64,000 nt of DNA from Excoecaria cochinchinensis (taxonomy: Eukaryota; Streptophyta; Magnoliopsida; Malpighiales; Euphorbiaceae). A model generated the notes under the pieces. That model was not told where the DNA came from. It saw only the letters and a program-made list of their open reading frames with translations, and ran no database searches. Numbering within the stretch: the first letter of the stretch is position 1; each line of letters begins with the position of its first letter. Positions 24,073 to 35,369 of the stretch are shown here, piece after piece. The translations under genes were made by a program, and so were the position numbers. Where the stretch lies: NCBI GenBank assembly GCA_947683425.1, contig CANTUQ010000102.1, positions 1,543,501 through 1,607,500 on the forward strand. Direction: 5' to 3'.

Positions 24073-24936
24073 TGTGATGCAAAACCCAATAGCTAATAAG
24101 CTACAAACCCACTCATACAAATTCAGTTAACAAAAACAAAATAGATAAAAACCCTCCCTATTGAACCCCCAATCAACAAGTGAATGGAAATCCAAATAAT
24201 CGGTAAAATAAGAACACAAAAAATGCCACAATTCAAATAATTAATAAGTAATTCAAGTTCTTCATGCAATAGAAAAGAAAGCAATTCACTCTCAATCTAT
24301 GCTATAAAATTCGGCCAAGCCACAAAGAAATAATGTCAAGTCTGATTTTTACAATGTCTTATGAGGTATGTATATCCTCCTAAATTAACCTAACCCTAAT
24401 TAAGCAAATAAGGCCTTTTAAACATGTAGGCCAAAATCGAAATGGGTTGAACAAGCAATATAAGCCTAATTAAATAAGTAATAGTCTTAACTTAAAATAA
24501 AACCCAATAACCAAAAGAAGTGGCAGAAATACAAGCCCAAAATAAAAGCCTAGCTAATGACCAAAACTAACTAATAAACCCCTTCAAATCAACCCCCACA
24601 CGCTTAGCCCAATCTATAACTTAAATAAGTCATATGACCTTTTAAATGAAGCACATGACTTGTACAATTAAAAGCCAAACCCAAAATGAGCTAAGTTGGC
24701 CCAACTCCATTACAAGCTTCCAATAGGCTAAATAGCTTATGTGTGCCTTTAAGTTCTCTTTGACACCTCTCAAAGGCATCTTCATGTAGTTCTTATGTCA
24801 CAATTCCTTGCACATAGGCTGCCAAAGCCATCTTTAATTTTTGAACCCTCCCTCTTGTAATTGGACCACTCGGCATCTTCAAAGGGTCTTTAGTGGATGG
24901 TGTTTTACATGGCCGATTCGTATCAATGGGGGTTTA
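24073..24936 (-). mobile_element. 864-bp insertion with AAATG duplication, gypsy 3'-end remnant
   Basis: AAATG occurs at 24068-24072 and 24937-24941, and the Athila sequence appears to resume after it. On the minus strand it begins TAAACCCCCATT, soon encodes a stretch starting MPSGPITRGRVQKLKMALAA, which resembles the GPITRxRxKK motif seen in plant gypsy proteins, has stops, then an AT-rich LTR-like tail ending GCATCACA. Only one end looks like an LTR terminus. It may be a 5'-truncated or non-autonomous copy. Confidence 0.55.
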
Positions 24937-25671
24937 AAATGCGTGTAGGTGTTCATTTTGTATGACAAAAATTCTGCCCACCAAGTGTTTGATGTTTTGC
25001 TGCAATGAGTATACACATGATTTTTCTTCATATTTTTCATTTCCATTTATCTTGTTTGTCATTCTTAGAGACTTCTTTGCTCTTTATTTGCCACTAGATA
25101 TGTTTCTCTCACAATGTTTGTTATTCTTTGAATTGATGCTTTTAACTTGAATGGGATGTGAGACATGGAATGCAATGAGAACTTGATTAACATCTTTCAA
25201 TCATATTTTTGTTGTTAATTTTGCTGTTGAAAGAGAACATAATGGGCATTAGTGTTCTAAGTGACGATATTGCTATTCCTTGTAGTATTTCACTCTAGCG
25301 TTGGCTTTATAATTAGTTGCATTTGATGTTTACGATTAATGCCTTTAGACTAATTCATGTTATCCTTAATGCTATTGTGTACAATACTCTCTCTTTTGCA
25401 CTTTGAACCTTACATATAAGCATTTTCTTGTCGACTATAATTTATTTTTCTTTAGTTATTTACATTATTTGTAGTTGCTTGATCGAGTAATTTCATAGTT
25501 TAATTTCTTTAAGCCAAAAACTCATACAAAAATTTGGGATATTCTTTAGCATAATTTTAACAAATTAATTCGTAAATTCCTTTCCCTTGGGTACGATATT
25601 CACGGGTCACAATTTTACTTACTTTACTACTTGTTGATTCAGTGCACTTGCTGAACATTGGTCAACAGGCA
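24937..25671 (+). mobile_element. Probable 3' part of an Athila-like LTR
   Basis: AT-rich, without ORFs. The end has TTTCCCTTGGGTACGATATT, a phrase typical of the U5 of Athila-like LTRs, and terminates at about GGTCAACA (25671) where Tat gag sequence begins. The start of this LTR is not identified; the element's polypurine tract is not visible. Confidence 0.45.
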
Positions 25672-25934
25672 CAAAATATACTACTACCGGGCCGTGCAGC
25701 ACTGCATCCAAGATTTAATATGAAAAGAAAGGGAAGAAACAAGGGGCTTAAAATGTTGTTCTACCATTAGTTTTCATGATTGGTTTAGGCTTGCTCGAGT
25801 GGTATGTCCTTCAAGATTTGTATGGTAATGATTATCTGGCCATCACCCTGGCTGAAGAGGTTCGAGGACATAGGGTTGGTTTTGATGTGTGCATAAACAC
25901 ACCAGTCATTGAGAACAAGATAAAACCACCATTC
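25672..25934 (+). pseudogene. Tat gag C-terminal scrap, plus strand
   Basis: Peptides YYYRAVQHCIQDLI and then WYVLQDLYGNDYLAIT (in two frames) align with the gag end at 34890-35090 and, on the minus strand, at 9800-10010. It is bounded on the left by the Athila-like LTR end and on the right by LTR-D2 starting at TGTAACACCCC. It is a relic of another Tat copy that served as target for both. Confidence 0.75.
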
Positions 25935-26372
25935 TGTAACACCCCTTACCTATACATAGGGAAACTCGCTCCACAAGGGAAGTGAGTATCACAATAGGCA
26001 AGGGTTGTCACACACAAATAACAAGGCATGCAAACTAACGCATAAAAATTAAAACATAAAATCAGAAACAGAATAAATTAAAAATTTTCATAATATAAAA
26101 CATACAAGAGAATTGCTAACAGAATTACAAAAATCTCTTCATTAATATGCCAAAATGTTCAGTACAAAGCTGAAGTACAAAATCATCCTTCAAGGATAAT
26201 AATATCTTAAACTGAAAATATTACAACCCAAAAGATAAACAAAAGCTTTACATCAAAAACTGAAATACAAAATACAAAATACAAAATTCTATACTACAAA
26301 ACTCTCTCTATTGTGTTGTTCTTGAAGGTTGCGGATTGGCTCTCCTAGAAACTCTATCTGCCTCCACACCTG

Positions 26373-26409
26373 CACAGATGAAACACCCGTGCTAAGCAGT
26401 AATGCTTAG
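26373..26409 (-). promoter_or_regulatory. Twin stem-loop of LTR-D2
   Basis: The minus strand reads CTAAGCATTACTGCTTAG, where the inner G-C pair of other copies is an A-T pair, a compensatory change. The second stem (CACGGG...CTGTG) is weaker. Confidence 0.7.
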
Positions 26410-26763
26410 TGGGGAAAACCAATGATGAATGACCACTCACAGTGGACGTGAGAATGCACTTCACATACAGATGGCACATACATTACAATAAAGCATTATT
26501 CAACCATCCAAAATTATATAAATATCCTACTCAACATTATCATTAGAAAATATCGCATAAGTATCAATCTTTTCAGAATCATAATAATTCACATTACTTT
26601 ACTGATACACATAGGTAAAATAACCTGCACATTCAGAGTAGTGGATAACGAGTAAATGCATAGATACCCAAAGGTACCAAACAGTTTATTTTCTAAACGT
26701 ATAGATACCCGGAGGTATAAAAAACAACTTCTTTTCTTTACATTTTCAAAATATTTTTGCATG

Positions 26764-26830
26764 GGATCTTAAACAAGATCCAAACTCATAAGGATCGTGA
26801 GGACCCAAGGGGGGAATTGAGCAGGGTCCA
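26764..26830 (-). repeat. Hairpin ladder of LTR-D2 (partial)
   Basis: GGGATCTTAAACAAGATCC is at 26763-26781 on the plus strand, followed by the GGATC...GACCC and GGGTCC arms of further steps. It corresponds to 13350-13448 in LTR-H. Confidence 0.6.
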
Positions 26831-27028
26831 AAACACATGGCTGTAGCTAACTGAACTCTATAGGCATGCCTATCTATCCACTTACGTGACTATTGCAGGA
26901 TAGAATAAACATTCACATATAATTCATATGATAAAGCTTATAGTAATTCATGCGAGAAGATATGCTTAATGTATAGGTGAATAGTCACGCAAAGTTATAA
27001 AAATTATTCAATATAAAGAGACAGGAGA

Positions 27029-27290
27029 GGGTCGCGCTCGCGACAGAGGCATTTCACACCAAACGATAGCCTGCGCGTCCACGATAGAAGAATTGATGAG
27101 CCTCTATCGCGCCCGCGATAATAGTCATGCTCGTGAAAGAGGGCGGGTAGGGTGCCATCGCGCCCGCGCTCGCGATAGAGCAGAGCCCGGCAAAAATTTG
27201 ATTTACCGAGCTCTCTATCCCACTCGCGACTGAGAGCACCTCGGCTGGAGATCGGGACTGAACGCTCTGTCGCACTCATAACAAAATCAT
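27029..27290. repeat. CGCGAGCGCGA-type palindrome island in LTR-D2
   Basis: Units such as TCGCGCTCGCGACAGAG, TCTATCGCGCCCGCGATA and CTCGCGATAGAGC occur, separated by 15-40 bases. It is the minus-strand counterpart of the islands in LTR-I, LTR-K and LTR-L. Confidence 0.8.
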
Positions 27291-27956
27291 TTTCTGGGTT
27301 GCTTCCGATCTCTACAGTTCTCCAATACTAAGCTCTTCCCCAAACTCACTCACACCACCAAATTGCTTCAACCCAACCAACACAACTCATTCAAACATGC
27401 TTCTAAACACTCAATCAAGGTTTTACACTAATTAAAAGTAATCAATCAATCAAAATTTAACAACCTACCAAATCAAACTCCCAAACCACCAAAAATCAAT
27501 CTGAACCCCCAAAATTAATCTCAATTCTCATACACATCACCACTTCTAAATTCAACCCATAATAGATAAAACCCAAGCAAAATTACACATAAACATGCTG
27601 AAATATTTAAATTTCTAGAAATTCATATTAAAGATAAAAAATCATAATTAACCAAAATACAAATTTCCCAAACCTTAGGTTCCTAAGCTCCTATAGGATC
27701 ACTTGGCTGAAGATCCTCCTACCTTCTCCTTTACTTTGGCCTTCTTAGTAGGTATAGAAACTGGGTTCTGAGGCAATCCAGATTAGAGTTACCTGATGAA
27801 GATATCAATGCCTGTTTCTGGGCAAATGGATGAAAGTTGTGAGCTTTCGCACTTCAGATTTACAAGGATTGAGGTTTTTATTCTTGATGGTAGGAGATTT
27901 TCGGGCGTCAGGAGGAGTTTGTCTTTAGAAAATCTTATTTTTGCTTCACCGATGGG

Positions 27957-28205
27957 AGGCCTGTCGGTCAGGAGAGACGCTCGTCGTTTGTTCTGAAGGA
28001 CGGCCTCCCTCGCGCAAGAAGTGCCTATTGCTTGCTCGGGACGGGCACGTCTCTCGCGGGAGCAATGCCTGTTGGTCGTGTGAGGGGCCCATCTCTTGCA
28101 GCAAGTAACGGCTATCACTCACATGTGAAAGACCATCTCTCGCACTGAGGGACGCCTGCCTCTCGAGGGTGTCCTCGTGAGCGACGCCCATCGGTCCTTG
28201 ATCGA
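27957..28205. repeat. GC-rich island in LTR-E, weaker dyads
   Basis: A CpG-rich block of CTCTCGC, GAGGCC and GTCGGTC words on an AT-rich background, about 300 bases upstream of the TATA box. Inverted arms are present but short and mutated. The counterpart in LTR-N is 56999-57235. A second GC-rich block occurs at 28998-29125 and 57985-58115. Confidence 0.55.
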
Positions 28206-28511
28206 CGCCCATCGGTCGTTAATCTACTGCAAGATTAAACAGGATTTTCCAAATTTTCATATCTTTTCAAATATATTTCCAAGATTTTCATATCGTTTCA
28301 AATATATTTCCAAGATTTTCTAATATTTTTCAAATCTTTTCAATTATATTTCCAAGATTTTCTAATATTTTCCAAATCTCTTCAAATATTTTCAAATCTC
28401 TGATTTGATTTTGAGAATATTCTGCAAATAACTCGATTTTAATTCTGATTTCAAAAATCTTTTTTAAATTCAAATTTAAAATTTAACTTATTTGAATTAG
28501 TTTCCTTAACC

Positions 28512-28519
28512 TATAAATA
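28512..28519 (+). promoter_or_regulatory. TATA box of LTR-E
   Basis: TATAAATA sits in AACCTATAAATAGGGGATTAAGG, and the same context is conserved in LTR-N at 57498. Transcription would start about 30 bases downstream; the start is inferred. Confidence 0.65.
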
Positions 28520-29859
28520 GGGGATTAAGGCTCATTATTCAAGGTTAGCAATTTTGATGAAATAGAGAGTTTTCTCACGAAAAAGTTTATATTTTTATTT
28601 TCATCAAATTTTTATCAAATATTCTTCAAATGAAGGAGAATATGAGGGAACGAGATTAATTTGTTTTTATCAGATCTAGACATTTTTAGCATTCATAATT
28701 GCTACCAAAACATCAAGAAAGAAAAATATAATTTTCTTTTCTTGATCCAATTTCAAAAAGTATGATTTTGCAGTCAAAATCTCCTAAAATTACATATTAC
28801 GGATCAATTATTGTAGAATTCAAGGGACAGAAATCACGCAACATGAACCTTCCAAGGTAATATTCCGAGGGTAAATATTCTGGATCAACCTCTTTCACAT
28901 TTTACCCTTTCATATTGATTTTTTTAAACGCGGAATCCCATCTTATTCAAAAATAAAAAGAGTTTGAGTTAATTTTCTTTATTTTTTCTGGATCAAGGAC
29001 GACCAATGGGCAGAGGCTCCACCGACGGTTGTCGCTCAGCCGAGCGATGGGTCATCTGGGAATTTTGACTCGTCGATCGGCCCAAGGACAGCCGTCGCTC
29101 GCGCAACATGAGCCGTTCCTGGGCCTTCCTTCTCCATTTCCTTCTTTTCTTTCTTTTATCATTTATTCTTTTTTTTTTCCTTCTATTTTCCATGAATATT
29201 TTTTTCATAAATTCTTTGTCTTTATTTATTTTTCATGTTTATTCTATTGCTGATTATTGCACTTATATGATTTTTATTTTTTGTGAGTGTTGTTGTTTTT
29301 TTTTTTTTGGATTTGGGATATTAAAAATAAAGGACACCGCGATGATCTGAGGAACATTATTTGGGTTTATTTCTTTATCCTATTTCCCTTTAATTCAATT
29401 TCCATGTACCGTTTATCGTAAATATTATTTTCATTTCGCTAATATAAAAATGGCTAGATGTTTATATTAATTAAATTGGAGCTTTTCTAATAAAATGGGA
29501 CCAATGTCCTAATTTTTTTATCAAATTAAATTGTTACTTTAAAATTATTCTTTTATAAATATGCATGCGAGGACCAATGTCCTCATCCCTAATACATGCC
29601 CCATTTTCTGTATGATTACATGTTATTTACAATGGGGGTTGCATTCCTCCCCTAGTTTGTTGTAATTTATTGAATTTTTGTTTATCTTATTTTAATCTTG
29701 CTCTTATTTACCACTTTTGTTATATGATCAACATGCGTTTTAATTAACTGCATTGAAATGAATGAGAAAATAAAATGAAATTTTATCTTCAAAACTCAAT
29801 TATAATTTAATCAAGGTATGAATAAATGGGAAGTCCCGAACCATCTCTGGTCTTAGGCT

Positions 29860-30215
29860 CAATGAGGTTAGAGGACCATATCAATGTCTTATTAGGGTGG
29901 GGTCTCCAAAATATCTCTTGTTACCCAAAATAAGCCCAATTTGCATAGTTCTAGGCTCCATGAGGTTAAAGGACCGTCTCAATGTCTTATTGGAGTGGGG
30001 TCTCTAAAATATCTCTGGCTTGCCTGAAATGGACGTATATGCGTTGTTTTAGGCTCCATGAGGTTAGAGTACCATCCCATTGTGCTATTGGGATGAAGAC
30101 TCCAAAATATCTCTGGCTTGCACAAAATAGACACAAATGTGCTGTCTTAGGCTCAGTGAGCCTAGACAACCTTTCCCAATCTTTTATTGGGTGGGAAACC
30201 TCCTTGTTGCCCAAA
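29860..30215 (+). repeat. About four tandem ~90-bp repeats in LTR-E U5
   Basis: The phrase TTAGGCTCCATGAGGTTAGA recurs with AATGTCTTATTGGGGTGGGG and AAAATATCTCT. Copies begin near 29852, 29948, 30049 and 30147. LTR-N has about two before it is cut. Each unit holds a CAATGTCTTATTGGG-type dyad. Confidence 0.8.
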
Positions 30216-30313
30216 ATAGAAGCTCTTGTAAACCTCTTACAAGTCTTATAAACATCTCTCAAATGCCCTAAAAGCGGGTTTTCGGGGCCCTCGGGGTTCG
30301 GCGCGCGTCACAG

Positions 30314-30332
30314 TGGTAACTCCACTTGGGAC
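30314..30332 (+). promoter_or_regulatory. tRNA primer-binding site of composite element
   Basis: TGGTAACTCCACTTGGGAC starts two bases after the LTR terminus CA. It is the same type as 17734-17753. It fixes LTR-E as a 5' LTR and the element on the plus strand. Confidence 0.8.
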
Positions 30333-31096
30333 TTAAATGAGACTTCGCTTCGAAAGTACCTTGATTAAAACATATAATTGAGTTTTTATTTAAAATTTTA
30401 TCCCTTTTTGAAATTGCATTGCATATCATTAGAGCCTTAGATCTATGCTAGTTCGGTCCCTCTTTTAACCATGGTACATTCCCAAAGCACGACCCTACGT
30501 TCACTCAATATAGGGAAGTGTTAAGGATAATTACCATCCTAAGCCTCGTTCTATTTGGTATATTAAATGGAGACCCGACTGGTCATTACGCTCATGATGA
30601 GCTAGATCCGTTAGCAGGGACCATGCTTAGGTAGACCTAAAGTATAATCACCCTGGTCAAAGCTCATGTAATGAAAGTAGACACTTCCCCTAGATGGTAT
30701 GAACCATAATACTATGCTTGCTGTATTGATCATCTTGTATTGGACAAATCCAGATAATCTGATTGGTCACCTAATCAAAGGCTTTCATGTCCATGTCAAT
30801 TTGTTCGGAGTGTCTAAATACAAGATGGTCATAACCCATACGTATGTACATTAGTTAAGAAAGGTTATACTGCCGATTTTGTACCGTACACCAAGCGCGT
30901 CCATCGGGTTCCCTATTAATCCATGGACCAAACCCACCTAGGAAAGAGATTATACGGCCTCGTGTGTGGGAGAAACAAGGATGGAAGGAATCTGTGTGCT
31001 TGCATGTGATTGTAGATGCTGCATAGCACGATCATGCATCTTATGGAATTCATATATCATCCTAACCTAGTATGTTTTATAGCCATCATAGATCTA
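30333..31096 (+). other. Untranslated leader of composite element
   Basis: No ORF is supported by homology. Similar words occur on the minus strand at 17126-17733, confirming it as a Tat leader. Confidence 0.65.
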
Positions 31097-32152
31097 CCCA
31101 GGTGGTCAAGAGGTCCTCGGGGGCGGCTACGCAGAAATTCGTTCTTTGAACTACCAGAAAGGGTAGAGTACTCAGACGCACTTTTAGAAAGCAGTCACAC
31201 TACCTCCTCTCAGTTTTCTTTGCATAGTGAAATAGCTAATTCACCAAGAGGGATAGACACCACCAGGGCCATGATAGCCAAAGAAGTGGGTAGACGATTT
31301 GAGGAGTTTGAGAATAGAATAATGGCCATGATGGAAACAATGGCCCAGCCTGCTGCACCATAGAACCCGGCTCCTCCTCCTATGAGAAAAAATGAGCAGG
31401 AGGAGGTCAGAGAGGACCCACAAGAAGAGATTCATCCACCACCGGTTGACTTAAGGGCCAATATATTGGCAAGATAGAGAAGAGGACTTGCCCGTAGGAT
31501 AGACAAGGATTGGGAAGAGGATGAATATGAGGAGCCAACATTAGTAAGGGGAAAGGCACCTCAGACGGAAGAGGCCATCTGGAAGAAGATGGAAGAGAAA
31601 TTTGAAGCGATTTTGAGAATGTTGACTTGAGGGCGAGGGATGAACCCTGAGGACAAAGAATTGGAGGGAGAGGATCTGATCCCTATGAACTTCAAAATGC
31701 CGGATGTCCTAAAGTTTGATGGCACATCTAATCCTACCACCCACATAAAGCAGTACTCATTGGTGATGAAGGGTACTACTTTGACAAAGAGGCAGAAGAT
31801 AGAATACTTCTGCTTGAGCTTAACTGGCCTGACGGAGGATTGGTACCACGGTTTAGATCGAAGGATTAAGGAGGATTGGGATTTATTAACAGAAGAATTC
31901 CTCAGGCAATATGACTGCAGAATGAGGATGAAGGTGACAGTGAAGGATTTGGAATTGCTGCAACAGAAGTTTGATGAGTTATTTCACGAGTATCTGACCT
32001 GATGGAGAAACCGGGTGATGGAAATGAAGAGAAAGCTAGATACTCAGGATCAGATCCGGCTTTTCATTAAAAATGCTAGCCCCTATTTGAAGGATGGGCT
32101 GAAGATGAGGGGTTTAAAGGGTTTGGAATCACTGAATGATATTGCCATCGAG
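31097..32152 (+). pseudogene. Tat gag, N-terminal and middle part
   Basis: It begins near RGRLRRNSFFELPE, passes a Glu/Pro-rich linker and then a capsid-like block from 31640: MPDVLKFDGTSNPTTHIKQY, LTGLTEDWYHGLDRR, DWDLLTEEFLRQYD, RNRVMEMKRKLD. Stops interrupt at 31361, 31474, 31628 and 32000. LTR-J splits it after LESLNDIAIE. Gag makes the virus-like particle. The closest relative in the window is the minus-strand gag at 16116-17125. Confidence 0.87.
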
Positions 32153-34621
32153 TGTAACAACCCAATTTCGACTCTAGTAGTTTTTGCAATGTTTTGTCGG
32201 GTTACGATAAGTTTAAGAGTAAAATAAGACATAATTATAAGTGGTCGTGAGTGATATAGTATAAAGATTTTTGGATGTGCAAGAGTGGCTTTAGAAGAGG
32301 AGTGAGTGGCCCGTGTGAGGGTTCTTTTGCGAGCGCGATAGGACACTCCAATGGAAGTTTTTTTCTAACCTGGTTTAGAGGGAGTGTGTGTGGGGGTTTT
32401 GACATGTGGCAGCATAGGAGATTGACACTTGGCAATTAACTTATTTGATGTGAGTTAATTTAAGTGATTTATGGCATTAATGTTTATTGGTGGCCTTGAA
32501 TGGGGTAGGTTGGCTTTTTATGGGTTTGACTGGCCATTTCCTTGCTTTCTCTTCATTTTCTGCTTTTGGCTTTTGTTCCTTCTCTCCTTGTTCTTTAGTT
32601 TCTGCCGGGTTCTCTCTTTCTCTCTTTTCTTTTCTTCTCTTTTGGTTTGCTCCTTAAGTGGATCACTTGGATTGGTTTGAAGGGAGTGAGATAAGGATTA
32701 AGTTAGTTCTTAAGAAGGTAAGATTGATTAGTTCTCCGATCTGACCTCCTTTTTCTTTCCATATTTTTGTTTTTGATTTAAAGTTAAGAGTTTGGTTTAA
32801 GTGTTCTCTTGGTTTATTTGTGCATGAAAGCTATGGACAAGAAGAGGGACAAGGGAAAGGAGAAGATTGAAACCGATTAGAGAGACGTGGTCAAGCTATC
32901 TAAAGGTCAGGATCCTATGTGATTTTGTGTTAGATGCATGTTTTAGTTGCTTTTGCACTTAAGTGAATGTTATATGCATGATAGAAAGTTAGAGGGTCTT
33001 AACCTAGTTTTAGAATAAGATATATGACTTTGTTCATTTTGATTACTTGTGGCGTTGCTATGATATATGTTTATGATTATGTAATTTGATCATTTGCATG
33101 TGTGTTGATGATGTTAGATGATTGCCATATAGTTTTTGAGTGTAAGATATGATTTTGGGGAAACTCTTCTCATTTTTTTCATCAGACCTCCGAGTAATGT
33201 TTTTATCATAAGTGAAGTTTTAGACCTCTAATTTAGTGATTATTGAGCCATTAGAATTGGGACTTCCATACCTATAAAAATATCAGATATGACCATGAAT
33301 GAATGCTGACTCTAATAAAAATGGCCAAAACATTAGTGTCTCTATTCTGGCGGGTTCATTGGAACAATATGTTTTATATTTCCAAATGCCCTGAAACTTG
33401 TCCCATTTGAAAGTTAACATCCTAGGGAACAATTTTTAAGAGGAAATTTTTCCTAAAAATGATGTTTAGAGGTTGGTTTTTATGGTTCAAGTTTTAGGTG
33501 GAAAGCTGTCTCATTGGGCACCTGTTGGAGCCTACTGTCACGAGCGTGACAGGGGTCGTTAGTGCGACAAAACCAGTTTTATGAGGGATTTTCCTTCATA
33601 TTTTGATCCCATGGTTGGCATGAACCATCACCCACCTTTAACCCCATCTAGTTTGTGTATTTTTGTGTGTTTACCCTTCCCGAAATGCACTTGAACTTCA
33701 TTGCAAGTTCCTATAGCTTGTCCAACTCATATCTAACCTTATGAAATGAGTATATGAATGGTTGTCAATCAAAATTATTGGTAAATAATGCTACAATATA
33801 AGAGTTTAAGAATTGAACTAAGTGTATAAATGCTTTTTAAGAGTTAAACACGACATGCCATGTGATATTGATCATATACGATTGAATTATGATATAATGC
33901 TTGAGTGATTGTAATGCATATGATATAGTATATAGAGTCTTTATGTTAAGCCTGAATGGTCATAGTAGTGGATAGATAAGCATGCTTATAAAGGGTTAGA
34001 GTGCAGCTGCTAATGGGGCACCATTTGTGCCTATATGTTGAATACGTAGTGTATTCGAATGATGTTAGTTAGGTCTCTGCTTGTATGATACTATTAAACG
34101 GTATCTAGAGGTACTCGTATCCACCATTAGTGGACTTCAGGCTAATAAATGATTTATTTTGTACATGAGTTGAAGTTGAAGTCACTGTTCTATGTAATTG
34201 TGAATGCATAAGAGTGATGTTTCATTGGTATGACTAGTGTAAGAGTAAGAGTTTATATGCATGATGAAATATGACTATCATTATGTACTGAGCATGATTA
34301 TGAATGTGAAAGTTGTGACTTTTGTGGGACTTTGGTAGAAGTCCTTTGCGTTATTTATCCCCACTAAGTGTTATCGCTTAGCACGAGCATTTTTCCCGTG
34401 TAGGTTGCAGGTTCTGATCTGTGGAAGAAAGTCCATCTACTGACCACTAGGAGTTGAAGTTGTTCTTTTGTACTAGTATAAGAGTTTTTTTGTATAAGTT
34501 GTAAATGTATTTAAATTTTGGATACTTAGCATGTAATGAATTTGTATATGTATACTTTATAAGTTTTGGTAATGCAAGTTTAAGCTATGATTTATGTTAT
34601 TTCTATTTTTGCATGTGTTAG
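32153..34621 (+). mobile_element. Solo LTR-J, TGTAAC family, inside gag
   Basis: It starts TGTAACAACCC at 32153; the gag frame resumes at about 34624. Flanks TCGAG (32148-32152) and TTGAG (34622-34626) look like a target duplication with one change. The terminal part normally holding CCTTCCAACGGGG is missing and the end reads TGTTAG, so the 3' end is damaged. It holds a hairpin CTGTCACGAGCGTGACAG (33535-33552) and the twin stem-loop at 34364. Confidence 0.8.
34364..34400 (+). promoter_or_regulatory. Twin stem-loop of LTR-J
   Basis: CTAAGTGTTATCGCTTAG (a T-G wobble replaces C-G) is followed by CACGAGCATTTTTCCCGTG. Confidence 0.7.
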
Positions 34622-35369
34622 TTGAGCAAGTAACAAAGCTTATGCCAAGAAGGGTGGAAGCAGCCAGGGGGCAAATAGGCAAGCAATCTCTAGTAGTGGC
34701 ACAAGAAAGACAGCCGAGGTTTCATCTACAAATACTACTCCTAGGCATTTCTCCAATCTAGTGAGGTCTCTTTCATGGGTACTTAGGAGATTGATGAAAG
34801 AGAGGAAACTGTAGCCTTTACCACCTCGACCAGCCAAGACCCAAGGACAGCCAGGGCACAGTGAAGACAAGTATTGTGCTTATCATCAACATACTGGGCA
34901 TAAAACTGATAATTATAAGGCACTACGGCATGCAATTCAGGATATGATCGATTCTAAGTAGATCACAGATTCGGAGAAAAGAGGGAACCAGAAAAAGCCC
35001 ATTTATAATAATGTACCCCCACCAGTGTTTATGATCGGGTCCAATTTGTCCAAGTGGTATGTGTTAGAAAACTTATATAGCATCGGTGCTAATGTTGCTA
35101 TCACATGCCTTATGAGTCAAGTGAAAAAGGGATTTTCATAGCAATGATCGATTGCTGGTCCACTGATGATAGTGGAGATGAAAATTAGAATTCTAAAGTT
35201 AAAGGATTTCCCGACCCGTGGGGTTCGAAGGAGGAAGAGGAGAAGAGAGGAAAGAAGAAGGTCGGAGCAGTGACCCGAAGTGGAAGGGTAATTCCGGAAG
35301 TTGATAGGCCATAAGACCCCGTGGTATGTCAAAAGGAAAAAGAGCCGGAGGAGGATCCGATAATGAGAC
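34622..35369 (+). pseudogene. Tat gag C-terminal part and linker
   Basis: After LTR-J the frame resumes with TKLMPRRVEAARGQIGKQS, shifts, and gives KYCAYHQHTGHKTDNYKALR (34871-34930), a degenerate zinc-knuckle-like site in which the final Cys is lost, then VFMIGSNLSKWYVLENLY. A Lys/Arg-rich linker with stops leads to the protease. Confidence 0.78.

Larger units (their letters stand above)
25935..27752 (-). mobile_element. Truncated LTR-D2, TGTAAC family, minus strand
   Basis: The plus strand begins TGTAACACCCC (the LTR 3' end on minus) at 25935. It carries the twin stem-loop at 26373-26409, a hairpin ladder at 26764-26830 and a CGCGAGCGCGA-type island at 27029-27290, all in reverse order relative to LTR-L. 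It breaks off at 27752 where LTR-E begins, so the LTR 5' part is missing. No internal coding region is joined to it. Confidence 0.82.
27753..30312 (+). mobile_element. 5' LTR (LTR-E) of the composite Tat element
   Basis: It starts TATAGAAACTGGG, a mutated TGTAGACACCGGG, and ends GCGCGTCACA, followed by a primer-binding site. Its best partner is LTR-N (56809), not LTR-O (40757): the stretches 27780-27960 and 56836-57010 are almost the same. TATAAATAGGGG lies at 28512. A GAGGGTAAATATTCTGG motif lies near 28867, CAAT-loop hairpins at 29498 and 29569, and roughly 90-bp tandem repeats at 29860-30215. Confidence 0.88.

Noticed and set aside
27748..27752. Target duplication for the composite element
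   Set aside because: LTR-N is truncated at 59044, so the right flank is not available for comparison.
27789..28212. Frames on both strands over the LTR-E island
   Set aside because: Not conserved as protein in the sister LTR-N (frames shift and break), so composition-driven.
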